Below are positions 1 through 6,894 of a stretch of DNA of 16,428 nt, piece after piece; position 1 is the stretch's first letter; the number at the start of each line of letters is the position of its first letter. Below the pieces are notes generated by a model. It had not been told where the DNA came from. It saw only the letters and a program-made list of their open reading frames with translations, and ran no database searches. The position numbers and the translations under genes are program-made. Source of the DNA: 2-12-FULL-41-16 sp964473715 (lineage in GTDB: Bacteria > Patescibacteriota > Patescibacteriia > Magasanikbacterales > UBA922); contig CAYYQC010000021.1 in assembly GCA_964473715.1 (NCBI GenBank), forward strand, positions 1 to 16,428, given 5' to 3'.

Positions 1-264
1 GTAGTTTAACTGGGGCGGTTGCCTCCCAAAATGTAACGGAGGCGTTTACAAAGGTTGGCTTGGTCCGGATGGAAATCGGACTGGACGTGCAAACGCAAAA
101 GCCAGCTTTACTGAAAGGGCTACCACCCGATCAGTCGCGAAAGCGGAAGTTAGTGATCCGACCGTACGATATAGGACGGCGGAAGCTCAACGGATAAAAG
201 CTACTCCGGGGATAACAGGCTGATCGCGCCCAAGCGTCCACAGCGACGGCGCGGTTTGGCACCT
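1..264 (+). rRNA. 23S rRNA, exon 1 (5' truncated by window)
   Basis: This is the domain V part of 23S rRNA, recognised from conserved blocks such as ACTGGGGCGGT near the start, CTCAACGGATAAAAG, CTACTCCGGGGATAACAGG and TTTGGCACCT. The gene starts upstream of the window. The exon ends at U264, which corresponds to E. coli U2500, where the continuous rRNA would read on to CGATGTCGG. The intron interrupts at this point and the exon resumes at 606. Assignment rests on remembered conserved rRNA sequence, not on an alignment run here. Confidence 0.97.
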
Positions 265-605
265 TAACATATCGGGGTGCACAGACAGTGATGTTTTTCC
301 CAATTTCTTTTCGTTAAAATTGTTAAATTTAGATAGATCAGAGACCATCGGCTTATAACGGAGAACCCGTCAGTGACCCCACAGTCACCCGGCAACCCCG
401 TGGGAAGTCGTCCACTAAAAAGGATTGACCCCGTAACGACTGACCCGAAAGGGAAGACTTGTCGCCAGTAATGCTGGCACAGGTAATACGCCGACTCTTG
501 TTACATAAAACTGAGATCATGCCGGTCACGGCCCGTAAGGGTTCGGCTACAATCCAGAACAAGAAGAAGATATAGTCTGCACCATATGAAAGTATGGATA
601 ACGTA
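265..605 (+). ncRNA. Group I intron in 23S rRNA at position 2500, no ORF
   Basis: A 341-nt insertion sits between GGCACCT and CGATGTCGG. P1 pairs exon GCACCU (259-264) with the guide GGGUGC (275-280), giving the expected U-G pair at the 5' splice site. P10 pairs AUCG (271-274) with exon CGAU (606-609), fixing the 3' splice site after A605. The core includes P3 (343-352 with 521-527), P8 (531-534 with 539-542, GUAA loop), P7 (513-519 with 573-578, with G515-C577 as guanosine site), the hallmark AAGATATAGTC block (567-577) and P9 (582-587 with 592-597, GAAA loop). P4-P6 lie in about 353-510. No homing endonuclease is encoded, so splicing alone seems to be retained. Odd points are the last base, A where group I introns almost always have G, and one C-A mismatch in P7. 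Insertion at L2500 is a known group I position in organellar rRNA. Confidence 0.92.
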
Positions 606-967
<362 letters not shown>

Positions 968-1073
968 AAGCACAGAGTTGTGCTTATTACTTAAACCCAA
1001 ACAATTCTAATTAACCATTAGAATTAAACACTCAATTATTTGATTGTTTATTATAATGGTTAAAAAAGAGGTT
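968..1073 (+). other. 23S-5S internal transcribed spacer with hairpins
   Basis: This AT-rich spacer contains no gene or tRNA that I can see. It holds a hairpin AAGCAC/GTGCTT (968-973 with 980-985) and a perfect 9-bp hairpin AATTCTAAT/ATTAGAATT (1003-1011 with 1017-1025). The segment TTAACCATTA (1011-1020) is also complementary to TAATGGTTAA just before 5S, so two alternative folds are possible. A role in rRNA processing is an inference. Confidence 0.6.
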
Positions 1074-1189
<116 letters not shown>

Positions 1190-1213
1190 CATCTTTTTTA
1201 CAGAAAAAGATAG

Positions 1214-1239
1214 AAAAATACCCCAGAAGGGTATTTTTT
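1214..1239 (+). terminator. Intrinsic terminator of the rRNA operon
   Basis: The stem AAAAATACCC (1214-1223) pairs with GGGTATTTTT (1229-1238) around a CAGAA loop, and the U-tract is part of the 3' arm. It lies 25 nt after 5S, with no other gene in between. Confidence 0.88.
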
Positions 1240-1269
1240 GTTATCTAAAATTTTATTAGCGTGAATGGG

Positions 1270-1297
1270 TTGACTTTTTTAATTAGCAGAGTAGGAT
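1270..1297 (+). promoter_or_regulatory. Candidate promoter of GC-rich cassette 1
   Basis: A -35 box TTGACT (1270-1275) and a -10-like TAGGAT (1292-1297) are separated by 16 nt. Transcription would start near 1304, about 38 nt before the SD-preceded ATG at 1342. A small hairpin AACCC/GGGTT (1314-1318 with 1325-1329) lies in this leader. Confidence 0.55.
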
Positions 1298-1341
1298 TAC
1301 CATTAACTCTAGAAACCCTTAAATGGGTTGTTGAGGGTGAG

Positions 1342-1797
1342 ATGTCGTCTTATCTTGGTCTTCCGGAACGCCTGGCGAGTCCTGATTCGGCTCGTGAGCT
1401 GGTCTCGGATTTCTTTCGCAACATCGTTCGTCTGAAAGGGCTGAAGTCGGATCGCAACTACACCGATGATCAGTCCGTCAGCGAAGGAGCGAGCTGTCTC
1501 TTTGTCATCTACGGGTGTGTTTCCGTGTTCGCTGAATGGCGGGATCGTAAGTCGGCCGAAGTGTTGGAGCCTTTGCTCCAGCTGGTTCGGTGGCATCCTC
1601 GCGCTGCAGGGGTGAACCGTTCTCTGGAGCGGAACTTCCTCTGCTGGACGATCGAGCAGCACTTCACGGAGCTCAAGCGGAGCGATCATGGTGGTTTTGA
1701 CCCACGGTGGGCGCCACCTGGGTGGTGTCTGGATATGGACAGCCACATCGTCGCTCAGGCAGCGCTGTACGCTTTGCTCGGCAGAATGCCGGACTGA
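1342..1797 (+). CDS. GC-rich orphan protein, 151 aa, unknown function (cassette 1)
   Basis: I do not recognise a family. The frame stays open upstream to a GTG at 1261, but that start would run through the promoter boxes, whereas ATG 1342 is preceded by the SD-like GAGGGTGAG, so 1342 is chosen. The product is mixed polar and basic, with an ELVSDFFRNIVRLKG helix near the N-terminus, a hydrophobic stretch CLFVIYGCVSVFAEW in the middle, and a Trp-rich C-terminal segment around PRWAPPGWCLD. No signal peptide or clear catalytic motif is seen. GC content jumps sharply from about 1330, and the stop is TGA, unlike the AT-rich neighbours that all stop with TAA. It has its own promoter and is followed by a long hairpin, so it looks like a self-contained acquired gene. 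An antisense frame (1309-1848) is open too, but it lacks these signals. Confidence 0.6.
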   Translation: MSSYLGLPERLASPDSARELVSDFFRNIVRLKGLKSDRNYTDDQSVSEGASCLFVIYGCVSVFAEWRDRKSAEVLEPLLQLVRWHPRAAGVNRSLERNFLCWTIEQHFTELKRSDHGGFDPRWAPPGWCLDMDSHIVAQAALYALLGRMPD

Positions 1798-1835
1798 GGA
1801 AAGACCTCTTCTTCCGGAGCTCAAGCTCAACACAG

Positions 1836-1888
1836 CGGTAGGTAGCAAAGAGCGTCGTGGGATTCCCCCGACTCTTCGCTACCTGCCG
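1836..1888. repeat. Long inverted repeat (stem-loop) between convergent genes
   Basis: The arm 1836-1852 pairs with 1872-1888 over 16 of 17 positions (one A/C mismatch and one G-U). The 19-nt loop can fold further (TCG with CGA, GGGA with TCCC). It lies between cassette 1 and the end of the exonuclease III gene. No U-tract follows on either strand, so it is not a textbook intrinsic terminator; it may be a Rho-independent variant or a transcript-protecting structure. Confidence 0.75.
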
Positions 1889-1897
1889 TTCGAAAAA

Positions 1898-2701
1898 TTA
1901 TTTCAATTTAATTCCAACTGGACAATGATCAGAGCCCATCACTTCGGGAAGAATGAACGCGTCAGTAACGCGTTTTTTTAATTGTTCACTTACTAAGAAA
2001 TAGTCGATGCGCCAACCTACATTACGGGCGCGAGCATTACTCCAAGTAGACCACCAGGTATAATGATTTGGTTCATCGGGGTGATGGATGCGGAAAGTAT
2101 CGACAAATCCATTTTTTACAAAATTAGTAAATCCTTCCCGTTCTTCGTCAGTAAAACCATGAACTTTGTAATTGTCTTTTGGGCGGGCCAAATCAATTTC
2201 TTCATGGGCTACATTTAAATCGCCACAAGCAATGACTGGTTTTTTGTCTTCTAACTGCTTCAGGTAGGCTAGAAAAGCAGCGTCCCAGGCTTTATAACGG
2301 AATTGCAATCGGGAAAGGTCATCTTTGGCATTGGGTGTATATACATTTACGAGATAAAAATCCGCAAATTCAGCACAAACAATTCGACCCTCGCGGTTAG
2401 CATCTCGACCCTGCTCATCAACTAATGGAAATTTAGCTGCAATTTCAGGGGGGAAATTTGTAGACACTGACAAAGGTTTGGTTTTGGTAAAAATAGCAGT
2501 GCCAGAATAGCCTTTTTTGATTTCAGAAGAACACCAGAGTTCTTCATATTGAGGTAAGTCCAGCACTGCTTGGCCTTTTTCTGCTTTGGTTTCTTGCAAA
2601 CATAGTATGTCAGGGTCATATTTGGTCACAAAGTCAGGAAAGCCCTTTTTTAAGACTGCCCGAAGACCATTTACATTCCACGAAATTAGGGTAATTGGCA
2701 T
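1898..2701 (-). CDS. xth: Exodeoxyribonuclease III (AP endonuclease)
   Basis: This enzyme cuts DNA 5' to abasic sites and removes 3' blocking groups in base excision repair. The 267-aa product carries the family motifs in order: SWNVNGLRA (residues 7-15), LQETK with the metal-binding Glu37, NVYTPNA with Tyr121, GDLNVAHEEIDLA with Asp161 and Asn163, WRIDYFL with Asp233, and GSDHCPV with Asp258 and His259. The length matches E. coli XthA. The frame is open 42 codons further upstream, but MPITLISWNVNG is the family's usual N-terminus, and a good promoter ends just before it. No SD is present. It is a single-gene unit on the - strand, convergent with cassette 1. Confidence 0.95.
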   Translation of the reverse strand: MPITLISWNVNGLRAVLKKGFPDFVTKYDPDILCLQETKAEKGQAVLDLPQYEELWCSSEIKKGYSGTAIFTKTKPLSVSTNFPPEIAAKFPLVDEQGRDANREGRIVCAEFADFYLVNVYTPNAKDDLSRLQFRYKAWDAAFLAYLKQLEDKKPVIACGDLNVAHEEIDLARPKDNYKVHGFTDEEREGFTNFVKNGFVDTFRIHHPDEPNHYTWWSTWSNARARNVGWRIDYFLVSEQLKKRVTDAFILPEVMGSDHCPVGIKLK

Positions 2702-2710
2702 AGTAAAAAC

Positions 2711-2739
2711 AGTATAAAAGGTGAGAAGAAAATTGTCCA
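2711..2739 (-). promoter_or_regulatory. Promoter of xth, near-leaderless
   Basis: Read on the - strand, TGGACA (2734-2739) and TATACT (2711-2716) are separated by 17 nt, each one mismatch from the sigma70 consensus. Only 9 nt separate the -10 box from the ATG at 2701, so the transcript would start within a few bases of the start codon. Confidence 0.7.
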
Positions 2740-2828
2740 CAGTACTTGATTTGCCATAAGTAAACATGGCTGGTATATTGAGCACTATCTTATCAAAATT
2801 TTTTGTTTTATTTAGTAATTTCCTCAAT

Positions 2829-3089
2829 ATGCATGAAGATCAATTAGAATTAGTTAAAGGAAATTTGCTTGAACACATGCGTCAATTATTTGCAGAAATT
2901 GAAGAAGGCATGGCGCGTACTCATGAAGAAAAATTTGCTTTACTTGAAGATGCTGTAAACACGGCGTCTGATTTTGATGAATTAAAAGTAGCTTTTGAAC
3001 AATGGCATCTTGACCATGCTGGTGATGTGGATTTGGAATATGAGGTGGAAGAAATTTGGGATGCAGTTTTAAATGGAATGAAAAGTTAA
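2829..3089 (+). CDS. Small acidic protein of unknown function, 86 aa
   Basis: I do not recognise a family. The product is acidic and predicted mostly helical, with repeated charged heptad-like stretches (EDQLELVKGNLLEHMRQLF near the start, then a WHLDHAGDVDLEYEVEEIWDAVL segment), no cysteine and no membrane segment. An upstream ATG at 2766 is in frame, but it would encode a hydrophobic Phe-rich tail from AT-rich promoter DNA. ATG 2829 has the AT-ATG context typical of this genome and is preferred. It lies 24 nt upstream of glpX in the same direction, so it may be co-transcribed with the two sugar-phosphate genes. A regulatory or structural role is possible but unproven. Confidence 0.7.
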   Translation: MHEDQLELVKGNLLEHMRQLFAEIEEGMARTHEEKFALLEDAVNTASDFDELKVAFEQWHLDHAGDVDLEYEVEEIWDAVLNGMKS

Positions 3090-3113
3090 TTTTGGTGGTT
3101 GAATTTTCTAGAT

Positions 3114-4055
3114 ATGGATAGAAACCTTGCATTAGAATTTGTTCGTGTGACTGAAGCGGCCGCGATTGCTGCGTCAACATGGACTGGACGTGGTGACAAA
3201 ATGGCGGCAGATGGCGCGGCGGTAGATGAAATGCGCGCGCGTTTTAATGGAATTGATTTTAATGGCGTGGTGGTAATTGGTGAAGGTAAAAAAGATGAGG
3301 CACCAGAATTATTTGTTGGTGAAAAATTAGGAACAGGCGCTGGCGCGGAATTAGATATTGCGGTTGATCCACTTGAATGCACAGACTCTGTGGCCAATGG
3401 TGTGCCTAATGCAATTTCTGTAATTGCCACTGGCGCGAAAGGTTCACTTTTTCATGCACCTGACATGTATATGAATAAAATTGCGTGTGGTCCTGCTGCA
3501 CGTGGTGCGATTGATTTGCTTGATACTCCAGAAAATAATATTAAACGCGTGGCCGAAAAATTGGGCAAAGAAATTTCTGAAATTACAGTGGTTGTTTTAA
3601 GTCGCCCACGTCATGATAATTTAATTAAAAGTATTCGCGATACTGGCGCGCGCGTTCGCTTAATTTCTGACGGAGATGTAGCTGGAGCCATTGCACCATC
3701 AATGCCAGAATCCGGAATTGATTTGCTCATGGGAATTGGTGCGAGTGCTGAAGCCGTTTTGGCAAGCACGGCGATTAAATGTTTGGGCGGAGAATTTCAA
3801 GCGCAATTAGCACCAAAAGATGAAGCACAAAAAGCTGAGCTTGTAAGCATGGGTGTTACTGATTTAAATAAAATTTATACGGCCGATGATTTGGCCAAAG
3901 GCGAGGATTTAACCTTTACGGCCACTGGTGTAATTGACGGCCCACTACTCAAAGGTATACGCTATACTCGTGACTTTTGTATTACCCATTCAGTGGTAAT
4001 GCGCGTTAAAACTGGCACGGTTCGCTTTTTAGAAACCTGGCATAAGAGAAAATAA
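3114..4055 (+). CDS. glpX: Fructose-1,6-bisphosphatase class II
   Basis: This enzyme hydrolyses fructose-1,6-bisphosphate to fructose-6-phosphate in gluconeogenesis. The 313-aa product aligns by motif, with the same residue numbers, to E. coli GlpX: MDRNLALEFVRVTEAAA at the N-terminus, Asp33 in MAADGAAVDEM, Glu57 in VIGEGKKDEAPELFVGEK, Asp85 and Glu88 in DIAVDPLECT, APDMYM, DGDVAGAI, and Glu213 in GIGASAEAVL. The start MDRNLALE is the family norm; an in-frame TTG at 3099 is less likely. Oddly, the lithium-sensitive phosphatase motif D-P-x-E-G-T reads D-P-L-E-C-T, with Cys89 for Gly. It is followed after one base by the aldolase gene, so the two enzymes on either side of fructose-1,6-bisphosphate are co-expressed. 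It could supply fructose-6-P to GlmS encoded downstream. Confidence 0.95.
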   Translation: MDRNLALEFVRVTEAAAIAASTWTGRGDKMAADGAAVDEMRARFNGIDFNGVVVIGEGKKDEAPELFVGEKLGTGAGAELDIAVDPLECTDSVANGVPNAISVIATGAKGSLFHAPDMYMNKIACGPAARGAIDLLDTPENNIKRVAEKLGKEISEITVVVLSRPRHDNLIKSIRDTGARVRLISDGDVAGAIAPSMPESGIDLLMGIGASAEAVLASTAIKCLGGEFQAQLAPKDEAQKAELVSMGVTDLNKIYTADDLAKGEDLTFTATGVIDGPLLKGIRYTRDFCITHSVVMRVKTGTVRFLETWHKRK

Positions 4056-4056
4056 T

Positions 4057-5064
4057 ATGAATATCAAAGCATTAGAAGAGATTGCACAAAAAATGGTAGC
4101 CGATGGTAAAGGAATTTTAGCGGCTGATGAAAGTACTGGTACTATTGCGAAACGTTTTGCAAAAATTAATGTAGAATCTACTGAAGAAACTCGTCGCGCT
4201 TATCGCGAGCTTTTGTTTACTACTCCAGATTTTGAAAAGCATATTAGTGGTGTGATTTTATACGATGAAACTATTCGTCAAAAAACTACGGCTGGTGTTC
4301 TTTTTAGTTTCTTGTTACAAGAAAAAAATGTCATTCCAGGAATTAAAGTGGATCAGGGAACAGTTGCGTTAACTGGCGGAGAGCTAGATGAAGTGACCAC
4401 TACTGGACTTGAAGGTTTGGCCGATCGCTTGATGGAGTATTATCAGCTAGGCGCTAGATTTGCAAAGTGGCGTGCAGTCATTAAAATTGGTGCAAACACG
4501 CCAACTGATCTTTGTTTGGAAACTAATGCTGACTTGCTTGCCAGTTATGCCAAGCTCTGCCAAGAGGCTGGGATTGTGCCAATTGTTGAACCTGAAGTTT
4601 TAATGGATGGTGGACATTCTATTGAACAATGTAATGAGGTAACTACTCGTACTTTGGAAAAAGTATTTGCGGCTTTGAAAAATAAAGGTGTGCTTTTGTC
4701 TGGAATGATTTTAAAACCAAACATGGTCATTGCAGGCAGTGAAGGTGCAAAAGTAAATTCTGAAATAATTGCAGAAATGACTTTGCGTTGCTTTAGTGAA
4801 ACTGTTCCGACCGAAGTTCCTGGTATTGTGTTTTTGTCAGGTGGGCAAAGTGAATTAGAAGCCACAGCCAATTTACAGGCAATCAATGCTAAAAAAGGGA
4901 ACGCGCCTTGGAAATTAAGTTTTTCGTATGGCCGCGCTCTCCAAGCTTCAACATTGGAAACCTGGGCAGGTAAACCGGAAAATGTTGCTACTGCCCAAGC
5001 AGAATTTAAGAAACGAGCTGAAATGAATCATTTGGCCGCTAAGGGTGAATACACCGGCGAATAA
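4057..5064 (+). CDS. fba: Fructose-bisphosphate aldolase class I
   Basis: This Schiff-base aldolase interconverts fructose-1,6-bisphosphate with dihydroxyacetone phosphate and glyceraldehyde-3-phosphate. The 335-aa protein is of the animal/plant-like class I type. By a constant offset of nine from rabbit muscle aldolase it keeps Asp24 (ILAADES), Lys98, Lys137 (FAKWR), Glu178 (IVEPE), the Schiff-base Lys220 (MILKPNMV), Ser262 (LSGGQSE) and Arg293 (SYGRALQAS). The C-terminus ends at GEYTGE, without the terminal Tyr of the vertebrate enzymes. The ATG follows the glpX stop by one base (TAATATG) with no SD. The transcription unit ends at the terminator at 5085. Confidence 0.97.
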   Translation: MNIKALEEIAQKMVADGKGILAADESTGTIAKRFAKINVESTEETRRAYRELLFTTPDFEKHISGVILYDETIRQKTTAGVLFSFLLQEKNVIPGIKVDQGTVALTGGELDEVTTTGLEGLADRLMEYYQLGARFAKWRAVIKIGANTPTDLCLETNADLLASYAKLCQEAGIVPIVEPEVLMDGGHSIEQCNEVTTRTLEKVFAALKNKGVLLSGMILKPNMVIAGSEGAKVNSEIIAEMTLRCFSETVPTEVPGIVFLSGGQSELEATANLQAINAKKGNAPWKLSFSYGRALQASTLETWAGKPENVATAQAEFKKRAEMNHLAAKGEYTGE

Positions 5065-5084
5065 ATAGCAAAGTTGTGAAATTA

Positions 5085-5115
5085 AAAATCCGCTCTAAGG
5101 CGGATTTTGTTTTTG
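5085..5115. terminator. Bidirectional intrinsic terminator
   Basis: The stem AAAATCCGC (5085-5093) pairs perfectly with GCGGATTTT (5100-5108) around TCTAAG. On the + strand it is followed by GTTTTTGG and ends the fba unit. On the - strand it is followed by TTAATTTC and can end the zinc-ribbon gene. Confidence 0.88.
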
Positions 5116-5122
5116 GAAGGGG

Positions 5123-5189
5123 CCTGGTGCGCACGTCATGCACACACCGGGCGAGAGAAGGTTCTGCTCTAGGCCTGTTGAGGGGCCTA
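5123..5189. repeat. Hairpins in the GC-rich flank of the zinc-ribbon gene
   Basis: Two inverted repeats are present. CCTGGTG (5123-5129) pairs with CACCGGG (5145-5151), and TAGGCC (5170-5175) pairs perfectly with GGCCTA (5184-5189). The second includes the TAG stop codon of the - strand gene, so the structure would form at the end of that mRNA. Confidence 0.55.
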
Positions 5190-5381
5190 CGCCTGGTTTA
5201 CGATCGGATCACTGACGTCGGCTTTGCAGTCGGCGCAGATATCTGTCTCAAGTTCCAGGGTGGTGAGCTGCTTGTTGCAGCCCGGGCAGTAGGCTTTCGC
5301 CCCTGTGGGAAGTGGTGGACGTCGTGTCTGCCGATGGGCCCTTGGGGGGGGGCGATATCGAAATTCATTATGTAGTGGCAT
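5187..5381 (-). CDS. Small zinc-ribbon protein, 64 aa (cassette 2)
   Basis: The product has a basic Pro/Arg-rich N-terminal half (residues 8-26, with RYRPPPRAHRQTRRPP) and a C-terminal treble of C-P-G-C (Cys32, Cys35) and C-A-D-C (Cys49, Cys52), a typical zinc-ribbon spacing. It probably binds zinc and perhaps nucleic acid or protein; the exact role is unknown. The ATG is preceded by the SD-like GAAGGG. The gene is GC-rich and stops with TAG, both unlike neighbouring genes. A + strand frame over the same DNA (5076-5375) is open but shows no motif and no start signal, so the - strand reading is preferred. Its promoter may be a weak TTGCTT...TATAAA (18-nt spacing) in the divergent region with the regulator gene. 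Confidence 0.65.
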   Translation of the reverse strand: MPLHNEFRYRPPPRAHRQTRRPPLPTGAKAYCPGCNKQLTTLELETDICADCKADVSDPIVNQA

Positions 5382-5443
5382 TTGGCCCTTCGTATTTGTT
5401 TATATCATATAATTATCCAGAAAAGCAAGTGGATTATTCACAG

Positions 5444-5487
5444 AACTGTCAGAAAAAACTTGACAGCTTTTTTTGTTGTGATATTAT
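5444..5487 (+). promoter_or_regulatory. Operon promoter overlapped by an inverted repeat
   Basis: A perfect -35 box TTGACA (5460-5465) and a -10 box TATTAT (5482-5487) have a 16-nt spacing. The repeat CTGTCA (5445-5450) / TGACAG (5461-5466) covers the -35 box. It could be an operator, for instance for the TrmB-like regulator encoded next. It is also followed by seven Ts, so the RNA form resembles an intrinsic terminator for transcripts arriving from upstream. The expected start is about 12 nt before the ATG, with no SD. Confidence 0.7.
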
Positions 5488-5505
5488 CTAAATTAAGCCA
5501 AAAAT

Positions 5506-6240
5506 ATGAAGATTGATTTACTTAAGAAAATTGGATTTTCTGACAAGACAGCCCAGGTATATATGGGCCTAATTAAGCTTGGGCCTAGTTCGGTGCGTAA
5601 TTTAGCTGAATTTTGTGGTCTAAACCGGGGTTCTACCTATGATGCCCTCAAGTGGTTGGAAGAGCGGAACCTGGTGTCTTTTTATGAAAAAGAAGCTAAG
5701 CAGCACTTTGTGGCTGAGCCGCCAGAGCGTCTCCAAGCCCTCATGGCCCAGGAACAGTCAGAATTGGCCACAGCGGGCCGGGAACTGGAAAAACATATTC
5801 CAGAGCTCGAAGCCTTGTACAATGCTGGTGGTGGGCGTCCAGTGGCCAGGTACTTTGATCAAAACGAACTTTCGACAATTTTAAATGATATTTTAGAAAC
5901 TTGCGCGGAAAGTAGTGAAAAAATGTACCGGGTCTATTCTACTGAAGGAATTCGCGATTTATTATATAAAGATTTCCCTACTTTTAGTGATGTGCGTGTA
6001 GGTAAAGGAATTGCGGTGCGAGTAATTGCTTTGGGTGTGGGTGGATCGTTGCGCGGATTAGATGAGCGGAAGTGGTTGGAAGCACAGGACACAGTGCCAA
6101 CCTACATTATTGTATACCCGGGAAAAACCGCGTACATTTCTTTGAATGCGGCGCGAGAAGCAGTGGGTGTGGTGATTGAAAATGATGGAATTTTTCAAAC
6201 CCAAAAACAGGTATTTGATTCACTGTGGGGACGATTATAA
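5506..6240 (+). CDS. TrmB-family transcriptional regulator
   Basis: This 244-aa protein has an N-terminal winged helix (residues 1-70: LLKKIGFSDKTAQVYMGLIKLG then SSVRNLAEFCGLNRGSTYDALKWLEERNLV), a short helical linker (about 75-105) and a C-terminal effector-like domain (110-244). This matches TrmB-type regulators, which commonly control sugar metabolism. DNA-binding function is strongly suggested, but the ligand is unknown. It opens a nine-gene operon and lies just downstream of a promoter with an inverted repeat, so autoregulation and control of the whole operon are likely. The frame is AT-rich in its second half and somewhat more GC-rich in its first half. It starts in the AATATG context without SD. 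Confidence 0.85.
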   Translation: MKIDLLKKIGFSDKTAQVYMGLIKLGPSSVRNLAEFCGLNRGSTYDALKWLEERNLVSFYEKEAKQHFVAEPPERLQALMAQEQSELATAGRELEKHIPELEALYNAGGGRPVARYFDQNELSTILNDILETCAESSEKMYRVYSTEGIRDLLYKDFPTFSDVRVGKGIAVRVIALGVGGSLRGLDERKWLEAQDTVPTYIIVYPGKTAYISLNAAREAVGVVIENDGIFQTQKQVFDSLWGRL

Positions 6241-6249
6241 TTGGTTTGT

Positions 6250-6894
6250 ATGTTTATTATAGATTTTGATGACACTTTATTTGATACACAGCAGTTCAAA
6301 ATAAATATGAACTCGGCTTTAGCTGCGTGTGGAGTAAATGCTGATGATGTGGATTGGTCATATAAATCGGCGCGTAATTTACCAGATGGGCAATTTGCTT
6401 ATTCGCATGTGCGCCGCGCAGAATTTTTAGCCACGCGCGGGTATGATGCAGGCGCGATTGTAAATGCTTTGGAAAATATAACTTCAGTAGAATCTTTGCG
6501 AGTGCTTTTGTTACCAGGTGTTCGTGAGTTTTTGGAAACAATCAAAGCTTTGGGTCAGCCAATGATTTTATTAAGTTTAGGTGATCCAAATTTTCAAGAA
6601 TTAAAAGTACAGGGTACAGAAATTGCTAAATACTTTGACCGGTTATTCATGGTTCCAGAAAAAAAAGAAGAAGTGATTGCTGAATTGCTCACCCATCATT
6701 CGCCCGCAGAATATTGGCTGGTAAATGATAAGGTAGATGAGACGCGTGGAATTGTGAAAGTTTTTCCCGAGATGCGAGTGGCTTTGAAACGTTCATCACG
6801 AATCGCACTTGCAGACTATAAAGAAAGTGGATACCAACATTTTGAAACCTTAGCTGAAATACAAAATTATATTTTGGAAAAATATGGAAAATAA
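6250..6894 (+). CDS. HAD-superfamily hydrolase
   Basis: The 214-aa product shows HAD motif I DFDDTLFDT (Asp5, Asp7), a helical cap region (about 14-80), motif II with Ser109 in LLSLGD, motif III Lys138/139, and motif IV with Asp160 and Asp163 in VNDKVDET. It likely removes phosphate from a small molecule, perhaps a sugar phosphate; the substrate cannot be read from sequence. ATG 6250 is preferred to a TTG at 6241 because MFIIDFDDT is the usual N-terminus. It follows the regulator by 9 nt and overlaps the next gene by 11 nt, which suggests translational coupling. Confidence 0.85.
   Translation: MFIIDFDDTLFDTQQFKINMNSALAACGVNADDVDWSYKSARNLPDGQFAYSHVRRAEFLATRGYDAGAIVNALENITSVESLRVLLLPGVREFLETIKALGQPMILLSLGDPNFQELKVQGTEIAKYFDRLFMVPEKKEEVIAELLTHHSPAEYWLVNDKVDETRGIVKVFPEMRVALKRSSRIALADYKESGYQHFETLAEIQNYILEKYGK

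Noticed and set aside
265..605. Recode of UGA as an amino acid (Gracilibacteria/Absconditabacteria type)
   Set aside because: The AT-rich genes contain no needed in-frame TGA, and two cassette genes end with TGA, so the standard stop use is assumed.
1261..1341. Upstream GTG start for the cassette 1 gene
   Set aside because: It lies before and across the promoter boxes in AT-rich DNA, while ATG 1342 has a good SD and matches the composition change.
1309..1848. 179-codon - strand frame opposite cassette 1
   Set aside because: It is a shadow of the GC-rich gene, without SD or promoter at its start.
5076..5375. 99-codon + strand frame over the zinc-ribbon island
   Set aside because: It begins inside the fba terminator, has no SD and no motif; the - strand frame has a Cys4 zinc ribbon and an SD.
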